DNA of 64,000 nucleotides from Streptomyces sp. AC555_RSS877 (GCF_019049245.1 NZ_JAGMUK010000018.1:124001-188000), one strand, 5' to 3'; shown: positions 42,204 through 51,402, numbered from the stretch's first letter. Notes: generated from the letters alone by a model not told the origin. Numbers and translations: made by a program.

Positions 42204-43241
42204 TCACACCTTCGGAGGAGCCGTCGAGCCCCGCGGAGTCAGCACCGGAGTCGGCACCGGATGCGAGCCCGGACCCTCTCCCGTGATCTCCCCGAACAGC
42301 GTCCGAGCCGCCTCGGCCCCGAATCCGTGCACGTCATGGCTCATCGCCGAGAGGGGCGGATGCGTGATCCGGCACAGCTGGGAGTCGTCCCAGGCGAGCA
42401 GGGAGACGTCGTCCGGCACGCTCAGACCCATCTCCGCCGCCACCGACAGCCCCGCCACCGCCATGATGTCGTTGTCGTACACGATGGCCGTCGGCCGGTC
42501 GGGGGCCGCCGCCGTCAGCAGCGAGCGCGTCGCACGGGCCCCCGCCTCCCCGGAGTAGTCCGTGGCCACCTGCCAGGCCCCGGCCAGCTCCAGGGCGCGG
42601 GCCGCCTGGTCGAAGGCGGCGGTCCGCATGGCGGTGTGTCCGAGGGCCGCCGCGCCCCCCACCCGGGCGATCCGCCGGTGCCCGAGCGCGGCGAGGTAGC
42701 GCACCGCCTCCGTCACGGCGGTGGCGTCCTCGGTCCACACCGAGGTGAGACTGCCGGTCAGCGACGGGTGCCCGACCGCGACCACCGGCATCCCGAGCCG
42801 CTCGACCGCCGCCACCCGCGGGTCGTCCGCGCGGAAGTCCACGAGGATCGACCCGCCGATCTGTCGCCCCCGCCACCAGGACTCCTGCAGTCCGACCTCC
42901 TCCTCCAGACTCCGGACGAGCCGCAGCAGCAGCGAGCAGGAATGCTCGGTCAGGACGCTCTCCACCCCCGACACGAACTCCATGTAGAAGGGTTCGAGCC
43001 CGAGCAGCCGGGCCGGCCGGCAGATCGCCAGCCCCACCACGTCCACCCGCGAGCCGGCCAGCGTCCGCGCGGTCGGACTCGGCGCCCACCCCAGCTCCCG
43101 CGCGGCCCGGAAGATCCGGTCCCGGGTCGCCTCCGCCAGCCCCGGCTTGTGGTTGAAGGCGAGGGACACGGCACCCTTGGACACGCCGGCGCGCGCGGCG
43201 ACGTCCTTGATGGTGACGCGGGGGGGCGGCGTTGCCGTCAT
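42204..43241 (-). CDS. LacI-family transcriptional regulator of the beta-mannoside locus
   Basis: 345-residue repressor. Seen: N-terminal helix-turn-helix VTIKDVAARAGVSKGAVSLAFN (residues 9-30) with the hinge ARTLAGSRVDVVGLA, then a periplasmic-binding-like effector domain (VYDNDIMAVAGLSVA, VSLLAWDDSQLCR, PPLSAMSHDV). ATG 43241 overlaps the beta-mannosidase stop (ATGA), so it is translated from the same mRNA and probably autoregulates. It likely represses the divergent mannosidase and importer promoters through the two operator-like palindromes at 45616 and 45674, relieved by a manno-oligosaccharide. Confidence 0.92.
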   Translation of the reverse strand: MTATPPPRVTIKDVAARAGVSKGAVSLAFNHKPGLAEATRDRIFRAARELGWAPSPTARTLAGSRVDVVGLAICRPARLLGLEPFYMEFVSGVESVLTEHSCSLLLRLVRSLEEEVGLQESWWRGRQIGGSILVDFRADDPRVAAVERLGMPVVAVGHPSLTGSLTSVWTEDATAVTEAVRYLAALGHRRIARVGGAAALGHTAMRTAAFDQAARALELAGAWQVATDYSGEAGARATRSLLTAAAPDRPTAIVYDNDIMAVAGLSVAAEMGLSVPDDVSLLAWDDSQLCRITHPPLSAMSHDVHGFGAEAARTLFGEITGEGPGSHPVPTPVLTPRGSTAPPKV

Positions 43242-45607
43242 CGGCCGGGCTCCATGCAGTACAGGGCTGAACGCGCCTTCTCGGCATCCGGAGTCTGCCA
43301 GCCGCGCACCCCGATGGTGACCCGTTCGCCGGGCAGCAGCGTGACCAGCCCCCGGTCGGCCCGCGCCGCCGGATCCAGCCGGTCGGCCTGGAGCAGCAGG
43401 TCCCGTACGAGGGTGTGGGCCGTCACCTCGATCCCGCCCGGCACGAGCGCGACCTCGAACTCGGGCTGCGGATACGGCACTTCGCGATCCGGCACCGGGA
43501 AGTACCCGGCGCGCAACCCGTCCGCGTCCGCGACCAGGAACTCCTTGGGCCCGACGGGCTCCAGCTCGCGCGGAACCGCGACATCGGCGACGGACCGCCG
43601 CCCGGCGCCGAACTCCACCCGGGCCGAGCCGGTCACGCCACCCTCGACGGACATCCGGCGCAGCACCAGCGTGCCCGTCCACTCCTCGGCCGACTGGTTC
43701 ACGGCGGCCGCCACCAGTCCCCGCTCCCGGACCTGGAGGGTGAGCAGCCGGTCCGCGTACACCCGCCGCAGCTCGTGGTACAGCGGCTTCTCGCGCCCGT
43801 CCCCGTCGATCGCCGCCCACGAGGTGACCGGCCAGCAGTCGTTGAGCTGCCAGACCACCGTGCCCGCGCACACCGGCCAGTGCGAGCGCCAGTGCTCGAT
43901 CCCGGCGGCGACCGCACGCGCCTGGTTGACCTGCATGAGGTAGTGCCAGCGGTCGAAGTCCCCTTCGGGCACAACGAAGTGACGTGCCAGGCCCCTCTCC
44001 AGCTTGCCGTTGCCGTCGTCCGCCTTCTGGTGGTGCAGCATGCCGGGGGAGTCGGACGCCAGTTCCTCGCCCGGCAGCGCCCGCCGCAGCGTGGCGTGGG
44101 CGGGCGGCGCCTGCCAGCCGAACTCCGCGACGAAACGCGGCACGTTCGCGCGGTACTCCGCGTAGTCCTCCCGGTTCCACACCTCCCACGAGTGGTGGGT
44201 GCCGTGGTCCGGGTCGTTCGGGTGCTGCTCCCACGACCCGGACCACGGGCTGCCCGCCGTGTACGGCCGTGTCGGGTCCAGCTCGGCCACCACCCGCGGC
44301 AGGACGCCGAGGTAGTACCCCTCGCCCCAGGAGTCCCCGGCCAGCCGTTCCTCCCAGCCCCAGTCCCGGAACCCCCACAGGTTCTCGTTGTTGCCGTTCC
44401 ACAGCACCAGCGAGGGATGCGGCATCAGCCGTACGACGTTCTCGCGCGTCTCCGCCTCGACCTCGCCCCGCAGCGGCTGCTCCTCCGGGTAGGCCGCGCA
44501 CGCGAAGGGGAAGTCCTGCCAGACCAGCAGCCCGAATTCGTCACAGGCGTCGTAGAAGTCCTCGCTCTCGTAGATCCCGCCGCCCCACACCCGCACGAGG
44601 TCCACGCCGGCGTCGGCCGCCTGCCGCAGCCGCTCCCGGTACCGGTCCCGGCCGATCCGGGACGGGAACACGTCGTCCGGGATCCAGTTCACGCCCCGCG
44701 CGAAGAGCCGCTCGCCGTTGACGACGAAGGTGAACCCGCTGCCGTGCGCGTCGGGCTCGCGGTCCAGCTCGATGGTTCGGAAGCCGATCCGGCGCCGCCA
44801 CACGTCCAGCGTGCGGTCCTCGTGCACGAGCGCCAACTCGACGTCGTACAGGGGCTGTTCGCCGTACCCGTGCGGCCACCACAACCGCACGTCCGGCACC
44901 TGAAGCCGTACGACTGACTGCGTCCCGTCGATCCGGGCGCGCGCCCGGACCCCGCCGACCGTCGCCTCCACCCAGAGCTCGGCCTCGACCCGGGACCGCT
45001 CGACGTCCACCCGCAACTCGACCCGTCCCAGGCCGTCCTCGACGGTCACCAGGGGCCGTACGCGCGCGACTCTGGCCGTCGACCACCGCTCCACCCGGAC
45101 CGGCCGCCAGATCCCGGCCGTCACCAGGGTCGGACCCCAGTCCCAGCCGAAGGAGCAGGCCATCTTGCGGAGGTACTGGTAGGGCTCGGCGTAGGCGGCG
45201 GGCCGCTCGCCCAGCTTCCCGCGCACGGCCTCCGCCTCGGCGTAGGCGGAGGCGAACCGCACCGACAGCCGCCCGCCGAGCCCGGTCACGTCGAAGCGGT
45301 ACGAGCGGTGCATGTTCCTCGTCCGGCCCAGGAGCCGGCCGTCGAGCCGGATCTCGGCCGCGGTGTCCAGACCGTCGAAGACGAGGTCGGTCTGCTCGTG
45401 GCCGTTCGCCGCCGCGAGCTCCGTCTCGTACGTCCACTCCCGCCGCCCCACCCACGCGACCTCGGTCTCGCCCAGCCCGAGCAGGGGATCCGGGATCACC
45501 CCGGCGGCCAGCAGATCGGTGTGCACGCAGCCCGGCACCGAGGCCGGGAGGGCATTCCCCTCGTGCTTCAGGGTCCAGCCCTCGGTGAGCGGTGTGGCCT
45601 CCAGCAT
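43238..45607 (-). CDS. GH2 beta-mannosidase
   Basis: Cytoplasmic exo-beta-mannosidase that removes terminal beta-mannose from manno-oligosaccharides. Seen: jelly-roll N-domain with SVPGCVHTDLLAAG and SFGWDWGPTL (mannosidase-type), Ig-like domains, TIM barrel with GVNWIPDDVFPSR, acid/base Glu in LVLWNGNNENLWG and nucleophile Glu in FVAEFGWQ, then WQLNDCWPVTSW; 789 residues. No signal peptide. GTG 45613 is possible, but ATG 45607 with AGGAG 5-6 nt upstream is better placed. Operon with the LacI gene; divergent from an ABC importer that presumably supplies the substrate. Confidence 0.94.
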   Translation of the reverse strand: MLEATPLTEGWTLKHEGNALPASVPGCVHTDLLAAGVIPDPLLGLGETEVAWVGRREWTYETELAAANGHEQTDLVFDGLDTAAEIRLDGRLLGRTRNMHRSYRFDVTGLGGRLSVRFASAYAEAEAVRGKLGERPAAYAEPYQYLRKMACSFGWDWGPTLVTAGIWRPVRVERWSTARVARVRPLVTVEDGLGRVELRVDVERSRVEAELWVEATVGGVRARARIDGTQSVVRLQVPDVRLWWPHGYGEQPLYDVELALVHEDRTLDVWRRRIGFRTIELDREPDAHGSGFTFVVNGERLFARGVNWIPDDVFPSRIGRDRYRERLRQAADAGVDLVRVWGGGIYESEDFYDACDEFGLLVWQDFPFACAAYPEEQPLRGEVEAETRENVVRLMPHPSLVLWNGNNENLWGFRDWGWEERLAGDSWGEGYYLGVLPRVVAELDPTRPYTAGSPWSGSWEQHPNDPDHGTHHSWEVWNREDYAEYRANVPRFVAEFGWQAPPAHATLRRALPGEELASDSPGMLHHQKADDGNGKLERGLARHFVVPEGDFDRWHYLMQVNQARAVAAGIEHWRSHWPVCAGTVVWQLNDCWPVTSWAAIDGDGREKPLYHELRRVYADRLLTLQVRERGLVAAAVNQSAEEWTGTLVLRRMSVEGGVTGSARVEFGAGRRSVADVAVPRELEPVGPKEFLVADADGLRAGYFPVPDREVPYPQPEFEVALVPGGIEVTAHTLVRDLLLQADRLDPAARADRGLVTLLPGERVTIGVRGWQTPDAEKARSALYCMEPGR

Positions 45608-45615
45608 CCGCACTC

Positions 45616-45629
45616 CTAAACCGTTTCAG
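45616..45629. promoter_or_regulatory. LacI-type operator candidate at the mannosidase start
   Basis: CCTAAACCGTTTCA (minus strand TGAAACGGTTTAGG) has the half-sites AAAC and GTTT around a central CG, as in many LacI-family operators. It lies 9 nt before the mannosidase start, where binding would block transcription. Confidence 0.45.
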
Positions 45630-45673
45630 TCGAGCAGGCGTTCACATCGTCGCAGCCTTGGCGAAATAGAGAC

Positions 45674-45685
45674 TTTACCGGTTAA
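45674..45685. promoter_or_regulatory. Second operator candidate in the divergent promoter region
   Basis: TTTACCGGTTAA is a 12-bp palindrome with one mismatch centred on CCGG, about 100 nt before the importer lipoprotein start, in an A/T-rich segment. Together with the site at 45616 it could let one regulator control both directions. Confidence 0.45.
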
Positions 45686-45776
45686 GAAAGCGCTGACAGA
45701 GTGCCGAATCAGCCAACCCAGCAACCCGCACGTGCTCTTCCGTCCCTGGAACGTCCCTAGAACGGAGCTGATGCAC

Positions 45777-47090
45777 ATGAACCGCCGTCACATCCTCGCC
45801 ATGGTCGTGGGAGCCGCCCTGCTGGTCCCCGGTTGCACGGGCACCGGAGGCGCCTCGAAGGGCGCCGACGCCAAAGCGCCCGACGACCCGTCGAAGGTCA
45901 CCGGAACCATCAAGGTCCTCACCCAGCGCACCGATCTCGTCACCGACGGCACGATGAAGAAGTACGCCGCCGAGTTCAACAAGACGTATCCGAAGGTCAA
46001 GGTCGAGTTCGAGGCCCTCACGAACTACGAGACCGAAGTCAAGATCCGTATGAACACGGAGAACTACGGCGATGTGCTGATGATCCCCGCGGTCATCAAG
46101 AAGGACGACTACCCGAGGTTCTTCGCCTCGCTCGGCACCGAGGCGGAGCGCGGCAAGAAGTACCTGTTCACCGACTACACCACCGTCGACGGCAAGGTCT
46201 ACGGCCAGAGCCCGATCGGCGTGATCCCCGGCTTCCTCTACAACAAGAAGGTCTGGCAGGAGGCCGGCGTCACCGAATGGCCCACCACCCCGGCCGAGTT
46301 CCTCACCGCCCTCAAGGCGATCAAGTCCAAGACGGAGGCGGTGCCGTACTACACCAACTTCGCCGCCCAGTGGCCGCTGTCGCAGTGGACGTCCGTCAAC
46401 GGATCGGTCAGCTGCGACCCCCAGGCGTCGACGAAGCTCGCCGAGGGCGACCCGTGGGCCGAGGGCGCCGACCTGCGCGTCGGCGACAAGCTCCTGTACG
46501 ACACCGTGCGCGAGGGCCTGATCGAGAAGGACCCGACCACCACCAACTGGGAGGAGTCCAAGCCCCGGCTGGCGAAGGGCGACCTCGCCACGCAGTGGCT
46601 CGGCACCTGGGCCATCATCCAGTTCCAGGACGCCGCCCGGCAGGCCGGGGCCGACCCCGACGACATCGGGTTCATGCCCTTCCCGTCCCAGGTCGACGGC
46701 AAGTTCTGCGCGGTGGTCGCGCCCGACTACAACCAGGCCGTCAACGTCCACTCCAAGAACAAGCCGGCCGCCCGCGCCTGGATCGACTGGTTCACCGACA
46801 AGTCCGGCTACGACAAGGACAACCTGGCCATCTCGCCCCTCAAGGACGCACCGCTGCCCGAGGTGCTGAAGCCGTACGAGGACGAGGGCGTGAAGCTCAT
46901 CGAGCTGGACGACAGCGCGGGAGCCAAGGTCAAGCAGATCGACAACCAGTCCGAGGTCGGCATCTACGCCCCCGAGTACCGCCAGAACCTCGTCGACCTC
47001 GCCCGCGGCGCCAAGAAGGGCAGCCTGGACGACTTCTTCGCCGACCTCAGCAAGCGCTGGACCGAGACGCAGCAGACGCTGGGGTCCTGA
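45777..47090 (+). CDS. Sugar ABC importer, substrate-binding lipoprotein (probable manno-oligosaccharide)
   Basis: Family-1 solute-binding lipoprotein, 437 residues. Seen: signal peptide RRHILAMVVGAALLVPGC with lipobox Cys at residue 22, then TIKVLTQRTDLVTDGTMKKY, PVIG-like YGQSPIGVIPGFLYNKKVW, aromatic-rich ligand region (NFAAQWPLSQW, ATQWLGTWAIIQF). Two in-frame ATGs exist (45771, 45777); the second is 9 nt after GGAG. It heads a three-gene importer operon without an ATPase and is divergent from beta-mannosidase, so beta-mannosides are the likely ligand. The ligand is inferred from neighbours. Confidence 0.9.
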   Translation: MNRRHILAMVVGAALLVPGCTGTGGASKGADAKAPDDPSKVTGTIKVLTQRTDLVTDGTMKKYAAEFNKTYPKVKVEFEALTNYETEVKIRMNTENYGDVLMIPAVIKKDDYPRFFASLGTEAERGKKYLFTDYTTVDGKVYGQSPIGVIPGFLYNKKVWQEAGVTEWPTTPAEFLTALKAIKSKTEAVPYYTNFAAQWPLSQWTSVNGSVSCDPQASTKLAEGDPWAEGADLRVGDKLLYDTVREGLIEKDPTTTNWEESKPRLAKGDLATQWLGTWAIIQFQDAARQAGADPDDIGFMPFPSQVDGKFCAVVAPDYNQAVNVHSKNKPAARAWIDWFTDKSGYDKDNLAISPLKDAPLPEVLKPYEDEGVKLIELDDSAGAKVKQIDNQSEVGIYAPEYRQNLVDLARGAKKGSLDDFFADLSKRWTETQQTLGS

Positions 47091-48043
47091 TGACGGACAC
47101 CACCCAGAAGGCGACCGTGAAGGCCGTCACGGGGGCGGCGGCCGCCGCCCCCGCCCCGGCCCCCGCACCACGCAGGACGCGCATGTGGCGCGGAGTGACG
47201 CCCTGGCTCTTCCTGATCGCCCCGCTCGCCCTGCTGGTCACCTTCACCTACGCGCCGATCGCCAACATGCTCGCGTACAGCTTCACCGACTGGGACGGCG
47301 TGAGCCCCGAACTGCAGTACACGGGCGCCGAGAACTACACGGAGATCTTCACCAGGGAGGACCTCTTCCAGGTCTTCTTCGTCAGCGGCTACTACCTCGT
47401 CGCCTCCGCCGTCCAGATCGTCGCCGCGCTCTACTTCGCGACGGTCCTCAGCTTCAACGTCCGCTTCCGGAACTTCTTCAAGGGCGTGCTCTTCTTCCCG
47501 TACCTGATCAACGGGGTCGCGATCGGCTTCGTCTTCCTCTACTTCTTCCAGGACGGCGGCACCCTCGACTCGGTCCTGTCCCTCTTCGGTTACCACACGG
47601 ACCACGCCTGGCTCGGCACGCCGGTCTCCGCGAACACCTCCCTGGCCGGCGTCTCCATCTGGCGCTACATGGGCCTGAACTTCGTGCTGTTCCTCGGCGC
47701 GATCCAGTCCATCCCCGGCGAGCTCTACGAGGCGGCCGAACTGGACGGCGCGAACCGCTGGCACCAGTTCCGCTACATCATCGCGCCCGGCATCAAGCCG
47801 GTCCTCACCCTGACGGTGATCCTGTCCATCTCCGGCTCGCTGTCCGCCTTCGAGATCCCGTACATCATGACCGGCGGGGCGACCGGCACCGAGACCTTCG
47901 TGATCCAGACGCTGAACCTGGCCTTCCGCTTCAACAAGACGGGGCTCGCCTCGGCCGCCGCGGTCGTGCTGCTGCTGATCATCCTGCTGGTGACCTGGGT
48001 GCAGCGCCGCCTCGTCCCCGACGACAAGGTGGACCTCGCATGA
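47090..48043 (+). CDS. Sugar ABC importer, MalF-type permease
   Basis: 317-residue permease with about six hydrophobic segments after an Ala/Pro-rich cytoplasmic N-terminus. Seen: WLFLIAPLALLVTFTYAPI, SFTDWDG and the EAA loop YEAAELDGANRWHQFRYIIAPG. The ATG shares one base with the preceding stop (TGATG), so it is coupled to the binding-protein gene; the stop overlaps the next start by 4 nt. Confidence 0.92.
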   Translation: MTDTTQKATVKAVTGAAAAAPAPAPAPRRTRMWRGVTPWLFLIAPLALLVTFTYAPIANMLAYSFTDWDGVSPELQYTGAENYTEIFTREDLFQVFFVSGYYLVASAVQIVAALYFATVLSFNVRFRNFFKGVLFFPYLINGVAIGFVFLYFFQDGGTLDSVLSLFGYHTDHAWLGTPVSANTSLAGVSIWRYMGLNFVLFLGAIQSIPGELYEAAELDGANRWHQFRYIIAPGIKPVLTLTVILSISGSLSAFEIPYIMTGGATGTETFVIQTLNLAFRFNKTGLASAAAVVLLLIILLVTWVQRRLVPDDKVDLA

Positions 48044-48870
48044 CGCGCCGCAGTGTGGCCCGCACGCTCGTGTACCTCTCGCTGATCGCCGCGACAGCCC
48101 TCGTCCTGCTCCCGCTCGGCGTGGTTCTGCTGACCTCCCTCAAGTCCTCGAAGGAGATGGCGAACGGCAGCGGCGCGCTCTCGCTCCCGGACAGCCTGTT
48201 CAACGTCGACAACTACGTGACGGCGTTCCAGGACGGCCGCATGCTCTCGGCGTTCGCCAACACCGCGATCATCCTGATCGTCGCCATCGGGGGCACGGTC
48301 CTCATCGGCTCGATGACCGCCTACGCCATCGACCGCTTCACCTTCCGCTTCAAGAAGCTGGTGGTCGCGCTCTTCCTGATCGCCGCGCTGGTCCCCGGGG
48401 TGACCACCCAGGTGGCGACCTTCCAGATCGTCAACAGCTTCGGCCTGTTCGACTCGCTGTGGGCGCCGATCGCGCTCTACATGGGCACGGACATCGTCTC
48501 GATCTACATCTTCCTGCAGTTCGTACGGTCCATCCCGATCTCCCTCGACGAATCGGCCCGCCTGGAGGGCGCCAACGCCTTCACGATCTACCGGAAGATC
48601 ATCTTTCCGCTGCTCAAGCCCGCGATCGCGACGGTCGTCATCGTGAAGGGGATCACCGTCTACAACGACTTCTACATCCCCTTCCTCTACCTGCCCTCAG
48701 AAGATCTTGGCGTGATCTCGACGTCCCTGTTCCGCTTCCGCGGCCCCTACGGAGCCCACTGGGAGGTCATCTCGGCGGGAGCGGTCCTGGTGATCCTGCC
48801 CACGCTGATCGTGTTCCTGTCGCTGCAGAGGTTCATCTACAACGGCTTCATGAGAGGCGCGACGAGGTGA
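48040..48870 (+). CDS. Sugar ABC importer, MalG-type permease
   Basis: 276-residue permease with about six hydrophobic segments. Seen: YLSLIAATALVLLPLGVVLL, GSMTAYAIDRFTF, and the EAA-type loop DESARLEGANAFTIYRKIIFP. ATG overlaps the previous stop (ATGA). Last gene of the importer operon, convergent with the RNase D gene. Needs an external ATPase such as MsiK. Confidence 0.92.
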   Translation: MTRRSVARTLVYLSLIAATALVLLPLGVVLLTSLKSSKEMANGSGALSLPDSLFNVDNYVTAFQDGRMLSAFANTAIILIVAIGGTVLIGSMTAYAIDRFTFRFKKLVVALFLIAALVPGVTTQVATFQIVNSFGLFDSLWAPIALYMGTDIVSIYIFLQFVRSIPISLDESARLEGANAFTIYRKIIFPLLKPAIATVVIVKGITVYNDFYIPFLYLPSEDLGVISTSLFRFRGPYGAHWEVISAGAVLVILPTLIVFLSLQRFIYNGFMRGATR

Positions 48871-48879
48871 CACGTCTTT

Positions 48880-48901
48880 AGGGGCGCGGGGAACTGCGCG
48901 A
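48880..48901 (-). repeat. Short dispersed Streptomyces repeat, copy 2
   Basis: Reverse complement of the 22-nt segment at 15251-15272 with one difference (core GCGCGGGGAACTGCGCG). It lies 10 nt after the end of an ABC permease gene, as copy 1 lies soon after xylH. Confidence 0.6.
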
Positions 48902-48921
48902 GCAATCACCGACGGCCGCCC

Positions 48922-48951
48922 GCCGCCGTACGAGAGATGCCCTACGGCGGC
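48922..48951. terminator. Possible terminator between the importer and RNase D genes
   Basis: GCCGCCGTA (48922-48930) pairs with TACGGCGGC (48943-48951), 9 bp with a 12-nt loop, between two convergent genes. It may serve both. Confidence 0.5.
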
Positions 48952-48964
48952 CAGGCGGACCGGG

Positions 48965-50281
48965 CTAGGCGGACAACGCGGCGACAAGAACCGGCGTCAC
49001 CTGCTCGACCTGCCAGGCCCGCGCCCCGAACCCCGCGAGCGCAGCCCCCACGGACTCGGCGCTGACAACCGCCGGCGGCTCCCAGCAGACCCGCCGCACC
49101 GTGTCCGGCGTGATCAGGTTCTCCTGCGGCATGCTGAGCGCCTCGGCCAGCGCGGACACCGCGGCGCGCGCCGCCGACAGCCGCGCGGCAGCCTCCGGAT
49201 CCTTGTCGGCCCAGGCCCGCGGCGGCGGCGGCCCCGTCACGGCCTGCCCCGGCTGCGGCAACTGAGCGTCGGGCAGGGCCTTGGCCCGGTCCACCGCGGC
49301 CTGCCACTGCTCCAGCTGGCGCCGACCCATGCGATGCCCGAACCCGTTCAGGGCGGCGAGTGCCTGCGCGTCGGCCGGAAGGGAGAGCGCGGCCTCCACG
49401 ATGGCCGCGTCGCCGAGCACCTTGCCCGGCGACACGTCCCGGCGCTGGGCGATCCGGTCCCGGGTCTGCCACAGCTCCCGTACGACGGCCAGCTGCCGCC
49501 GCCTGCGCACCTTGTGCATGCCGGACGTCCGGCGCCACGGGTCCTTGCGGGGCTCCGGCGGCGGAGCCGAGGCGATCGCGTCGAACTCCTGGCGGGCCCA
49601 CTCCAGCTTGCCCTGCCGGTCGAGCTCCTTCTCGAGCGCGTCCCGCAGGTCGACCAGCAGCTCCACGTCCAGGGCGGCGTACCGCAGCCACGGCTCGGGC
49701 AGCGGGCGGGTGGACCAGTCGACGGCCGAGTGGCCCTTCTCCAGGACGAAGCCCAGGACGCCCTCGACCATCGCGCCGAGACCCACCCGGGGGAACCCGG
49801 CGATCCGGCCGGCCAGCTCGGTGTCGAACAGCTGCGTCGGAACCATGCCTATTTCGCGGAGACACGGCAGGTCCTGGGTGGCCGCGTGCAGTACCCACTC
49901 GACGCCGGACAGGGCCTCGCCCAGGCCGGAGAGGTCAGGACAGGCCACGGGGTCGATCAGGGCCGTCCCCGCGCCCTCGCGGCGCAGCTGCACGAGATAG
50001 GCGCGCTGGCCGTAGCGGTAGCCGGACGCCCGCTCGGCGTCCACGGCGACGGGGCCGGAGCCGGCGGCGAAGGCGGCGATCACCTCGGCGAGCGTGTCCG
50101 CGTCGGTGACGACGGGCGGGATCCCTTCGCGCGGTTCGAGCAAAGGGATCGGCTCCGGACCCGGGTCAGGGCCCGGATCAGGGTTCGGCGCCTCCGTAGC
50201 AGAAGATCCGCCGTCGTCCGGAGGGGCGCCTCCGGTGGTTCGCAGTGTGCTGTCTGCTGCGGTGTCTTGGGCGTCGGTCAC
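48965..50281 (-). CDS. RNase D-like 3'-5' exoribonuclease with HRDC domain
   Basis: DEDDy-type exonuclease for tRNA/stable RNA maturation. Seen: a Pro/Asp/Gly-rich N-terminal extension (about 60 residues), exonuclease motif I in VAVDAERASGYRYG (Asp-x-Glu), motif II in HAATQDLPCLREIG, motif III in RYAALDVELLVDL (Tyr-x3-Asp), and an HRDC domain (KVRRRRQLAVVRELWQTRD) near residue 255; 438 residues. A GTG start at 50281. A strong hairpin 26 nt upstream separates it from the response-regulator gene on the same strand. Confidence 0.9.
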   Translation of the reverse strand: MTDAQDTAADSTLRTTGGAPPDDGGSSATEAPNPDPGPDPGPEPIPLLEPREGIPPVVTDADTLAEVIAAFAAGSGPVAVDAERASGYRYGQRAYLVQLRREGAGTALIDPVACPDLSGLGEALSGVEWVLHAATQDLPCLREIGMVPTQLFDTELAGRIAGFPRVGLGAMVEGVLGFVLEKGHSAVDWSTRPLPEPWLRYAALDVELLVDLRDALEKELDRQGKLEWARQEFDAIASAPPPEPRKDPWRRTSGMHKVRRRRQLAVVRELWQTRDRIAQRRDVSPGKVLGDAAIVEAALSLPADAQALAALNGFGHRMGRRQLEQWQAAVDRAKALPDAQLPQPGQAVTGPPPPRAWADKDPEAAARLSAARAAVSALAEALSMPQENLITPDTVRRVCWEPPAVVSAESVGAALAGFGARAWQVEQVTPVLVAALSA

Positions 50282-50307
50282 ATGTCAAGGGTATCTGTGT
50301 ATGGACA

Positions 50308-50341
50308 GCGCCCGCCGACGGAACGTTCCGTCGACGGGCGC
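50308..50341 (-). terminator. Long hairpin between the response regulator and RNase D genes
   Basis: GCGCCCGCCGACGGAAC (50308-50324) and GTTCCGTCGACGGGCGC (50325-50341) pair with one mismatch and no spacer: 16 of 17 positions. Likely ends the response-regulator transcript. It could also be bound by a protein, since the centre GGAACGTTCC is itself symmetric. Confidence 0.75.
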
Positions 50342-50448
50342 CTGAGGGTCGTAAACCAGTCAGCTCGGTGAAAGATCCGGTTCACGACGGGTGGGGTGGT
50401 GGCAGCGGATCAGGGGCCGATCCGGTTCACGGCCGTGAAGGGTGGGGG

Positions 50449-51111
50449 TCAGTGGATGATGCCGGTCCGCAGGGCCACGGCGACCATTCCCGCGCGGTCT
50501 CCGGTGCCGAGCTTGCGGGCGATGCGGGCGAGGTGGCTCTTGACGGTCAGGGCGGACAGGCCCATCGAGACGCCGATGGCCTTGTTGGACTGGCCCTCCG
50601 CGACCAGTCGCAGCACCTCGACCTCGCGGCCGGACAGTTCGCGGTAGCCGCCCGGGTGGCTCGGGGCACCCGGGGGGCGGCGGTGCATACGGGCGGCGGC
50701 GGCTCCGATGGGGGCGGCACCGGGCCGGGTGGGGAGCCCGACGTTGGTGCGGGTGCCGGTGACGACGTAGCCCTTGACGCCGCCGGCCAGGGCGTTGCGT
50801 ACGGCGCCGATGTCGTCGGCGGCGGAGAGGGCGAGGCCGTTGGGCCAGCCCGCGGCGCGGGTTTCCGACAGGAGGGTGAGGCCGGAGCCGTCGGGCAGAT
50901 GGACGTCGGCGACGCAGATGTCGCGGGGGTTGCCGATGCGGGGACGAGCCTCCGCGATGGACGAGGCCTCGATGACGTCGCGCACACCGAGCGCCCACAG
51001 GTGGCGGGTGACGGTGGAGCGGACGCGCGGGTCGGCCACGACCACCATGGCGGTCGGCTTGTTCGGGCGGTAGGCGACCAGGCTTGCGGGCTGCTCGAGG
51101 AGAACGGACAC
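50449..51111 (-). CDS. Orphan NarL/LuxR-type response regulator
   Basis: 220-residue regulator. Seen: receiver-like domain with VVVADPRVRSTV and the phospho-acceptor region ICVADVHLPDGSGLTLL, ALSAADD and GGVKGYVV (Lys), a linker, and a C-terminal LuxR helix-turn-helix LSGREVEVLRLVAEGQSNKAIG with LSALTVKSHLARIARKLG. The N-terminal acidic pocket has only one Asp, so phosphorylation may be atypical. No kinase gene is adjacent. The frame extends to 51162, but GTG 51111 follows AGGAGG by 5 nt. A 14-bp palindrome (51159-51172) lies just upstream. I recall the gene next to DUF3000 and hemE in other streptomycetes. Confidence 0.88.
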   Translation of the reverse strand: MSVLLEQPASLVAYRPNKPTAMVVVADPRVRSTVTRHLWALGVRDVIEASSIAEARPRIGNPRDICVADVHLPDGSGLTLLSETRAAGWPNGLALSAADDIGAVRNALAGGVKGYVVTGTRTNVGLPTRPGAAPIGAAAARMHRRPPGAPSHPGGYRELSGREVEVLRLVAEGQSNKAIGVSMGLSALTVKSHLARIARKLGTGDRAGMVAVALRTGIIH

Positions 51112-51158
51112 CAGGCCTCCTGGGTGGGGGACGGGGCAGGTCACAGTCGTCTTCGGCA

Positions 51159-51172
51159 CCAAACCCGTTTGG
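51159..51172. promoter_or_regulatory. Palindrome upstream of the response regulator
   Basis: CCAAACCCGTTTGG has perfect 6-bp half-sites around CC, 48 nt before the start codon, with A/T-rich DNA behind it (51173-51245). Candidate autoregulatory or repressor site. The gap 51112-51402 otherwise holds only the hairpin at 51241. Confidence 0.4.
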
Positions 51173-51240
51173 CTTTAGAGAATGATCACGATCTAGTGAG
51201 TAACAATCCGTGCAATTCGGACACGCGATCGATCATTCGA

Positions 51241-51260
51241 AGACCGAACGGCTTCGGTCT
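51241..51260 (-). terminator. Small hairpin downstream of the DUF3000 gene
   Basis: AGACCGAA (51241-51248) pairs with TTCGGTCT (51253-51260), 8 bp with loop CGGC, about 140 nt after the DUF3000 stop and upstream of the response regulator promoter region. Confidence 0.5.
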
Positions 51261-51402
51261 GCGTCGATACGCGGCCGAAAGTGGCCGTATCGACAAAGTG
51301 ATTGCCAAAAATGCGCCGGCGAGCCGACGACGGAAACGGGTTCGGGTACAGGTCCGCGTACGGGTGCGGTACGGGTGCGGTACGGCTGTGCGTGCGGAGA
51401 GG

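Noticed and set aside
42204..44501. A single 765-codon frame spanning the LacI gene and part of the mannosidase
   Set aside because: The regulator clearly starts at ATG 43241; the upstream part is the mannosidase gene read out of frame.
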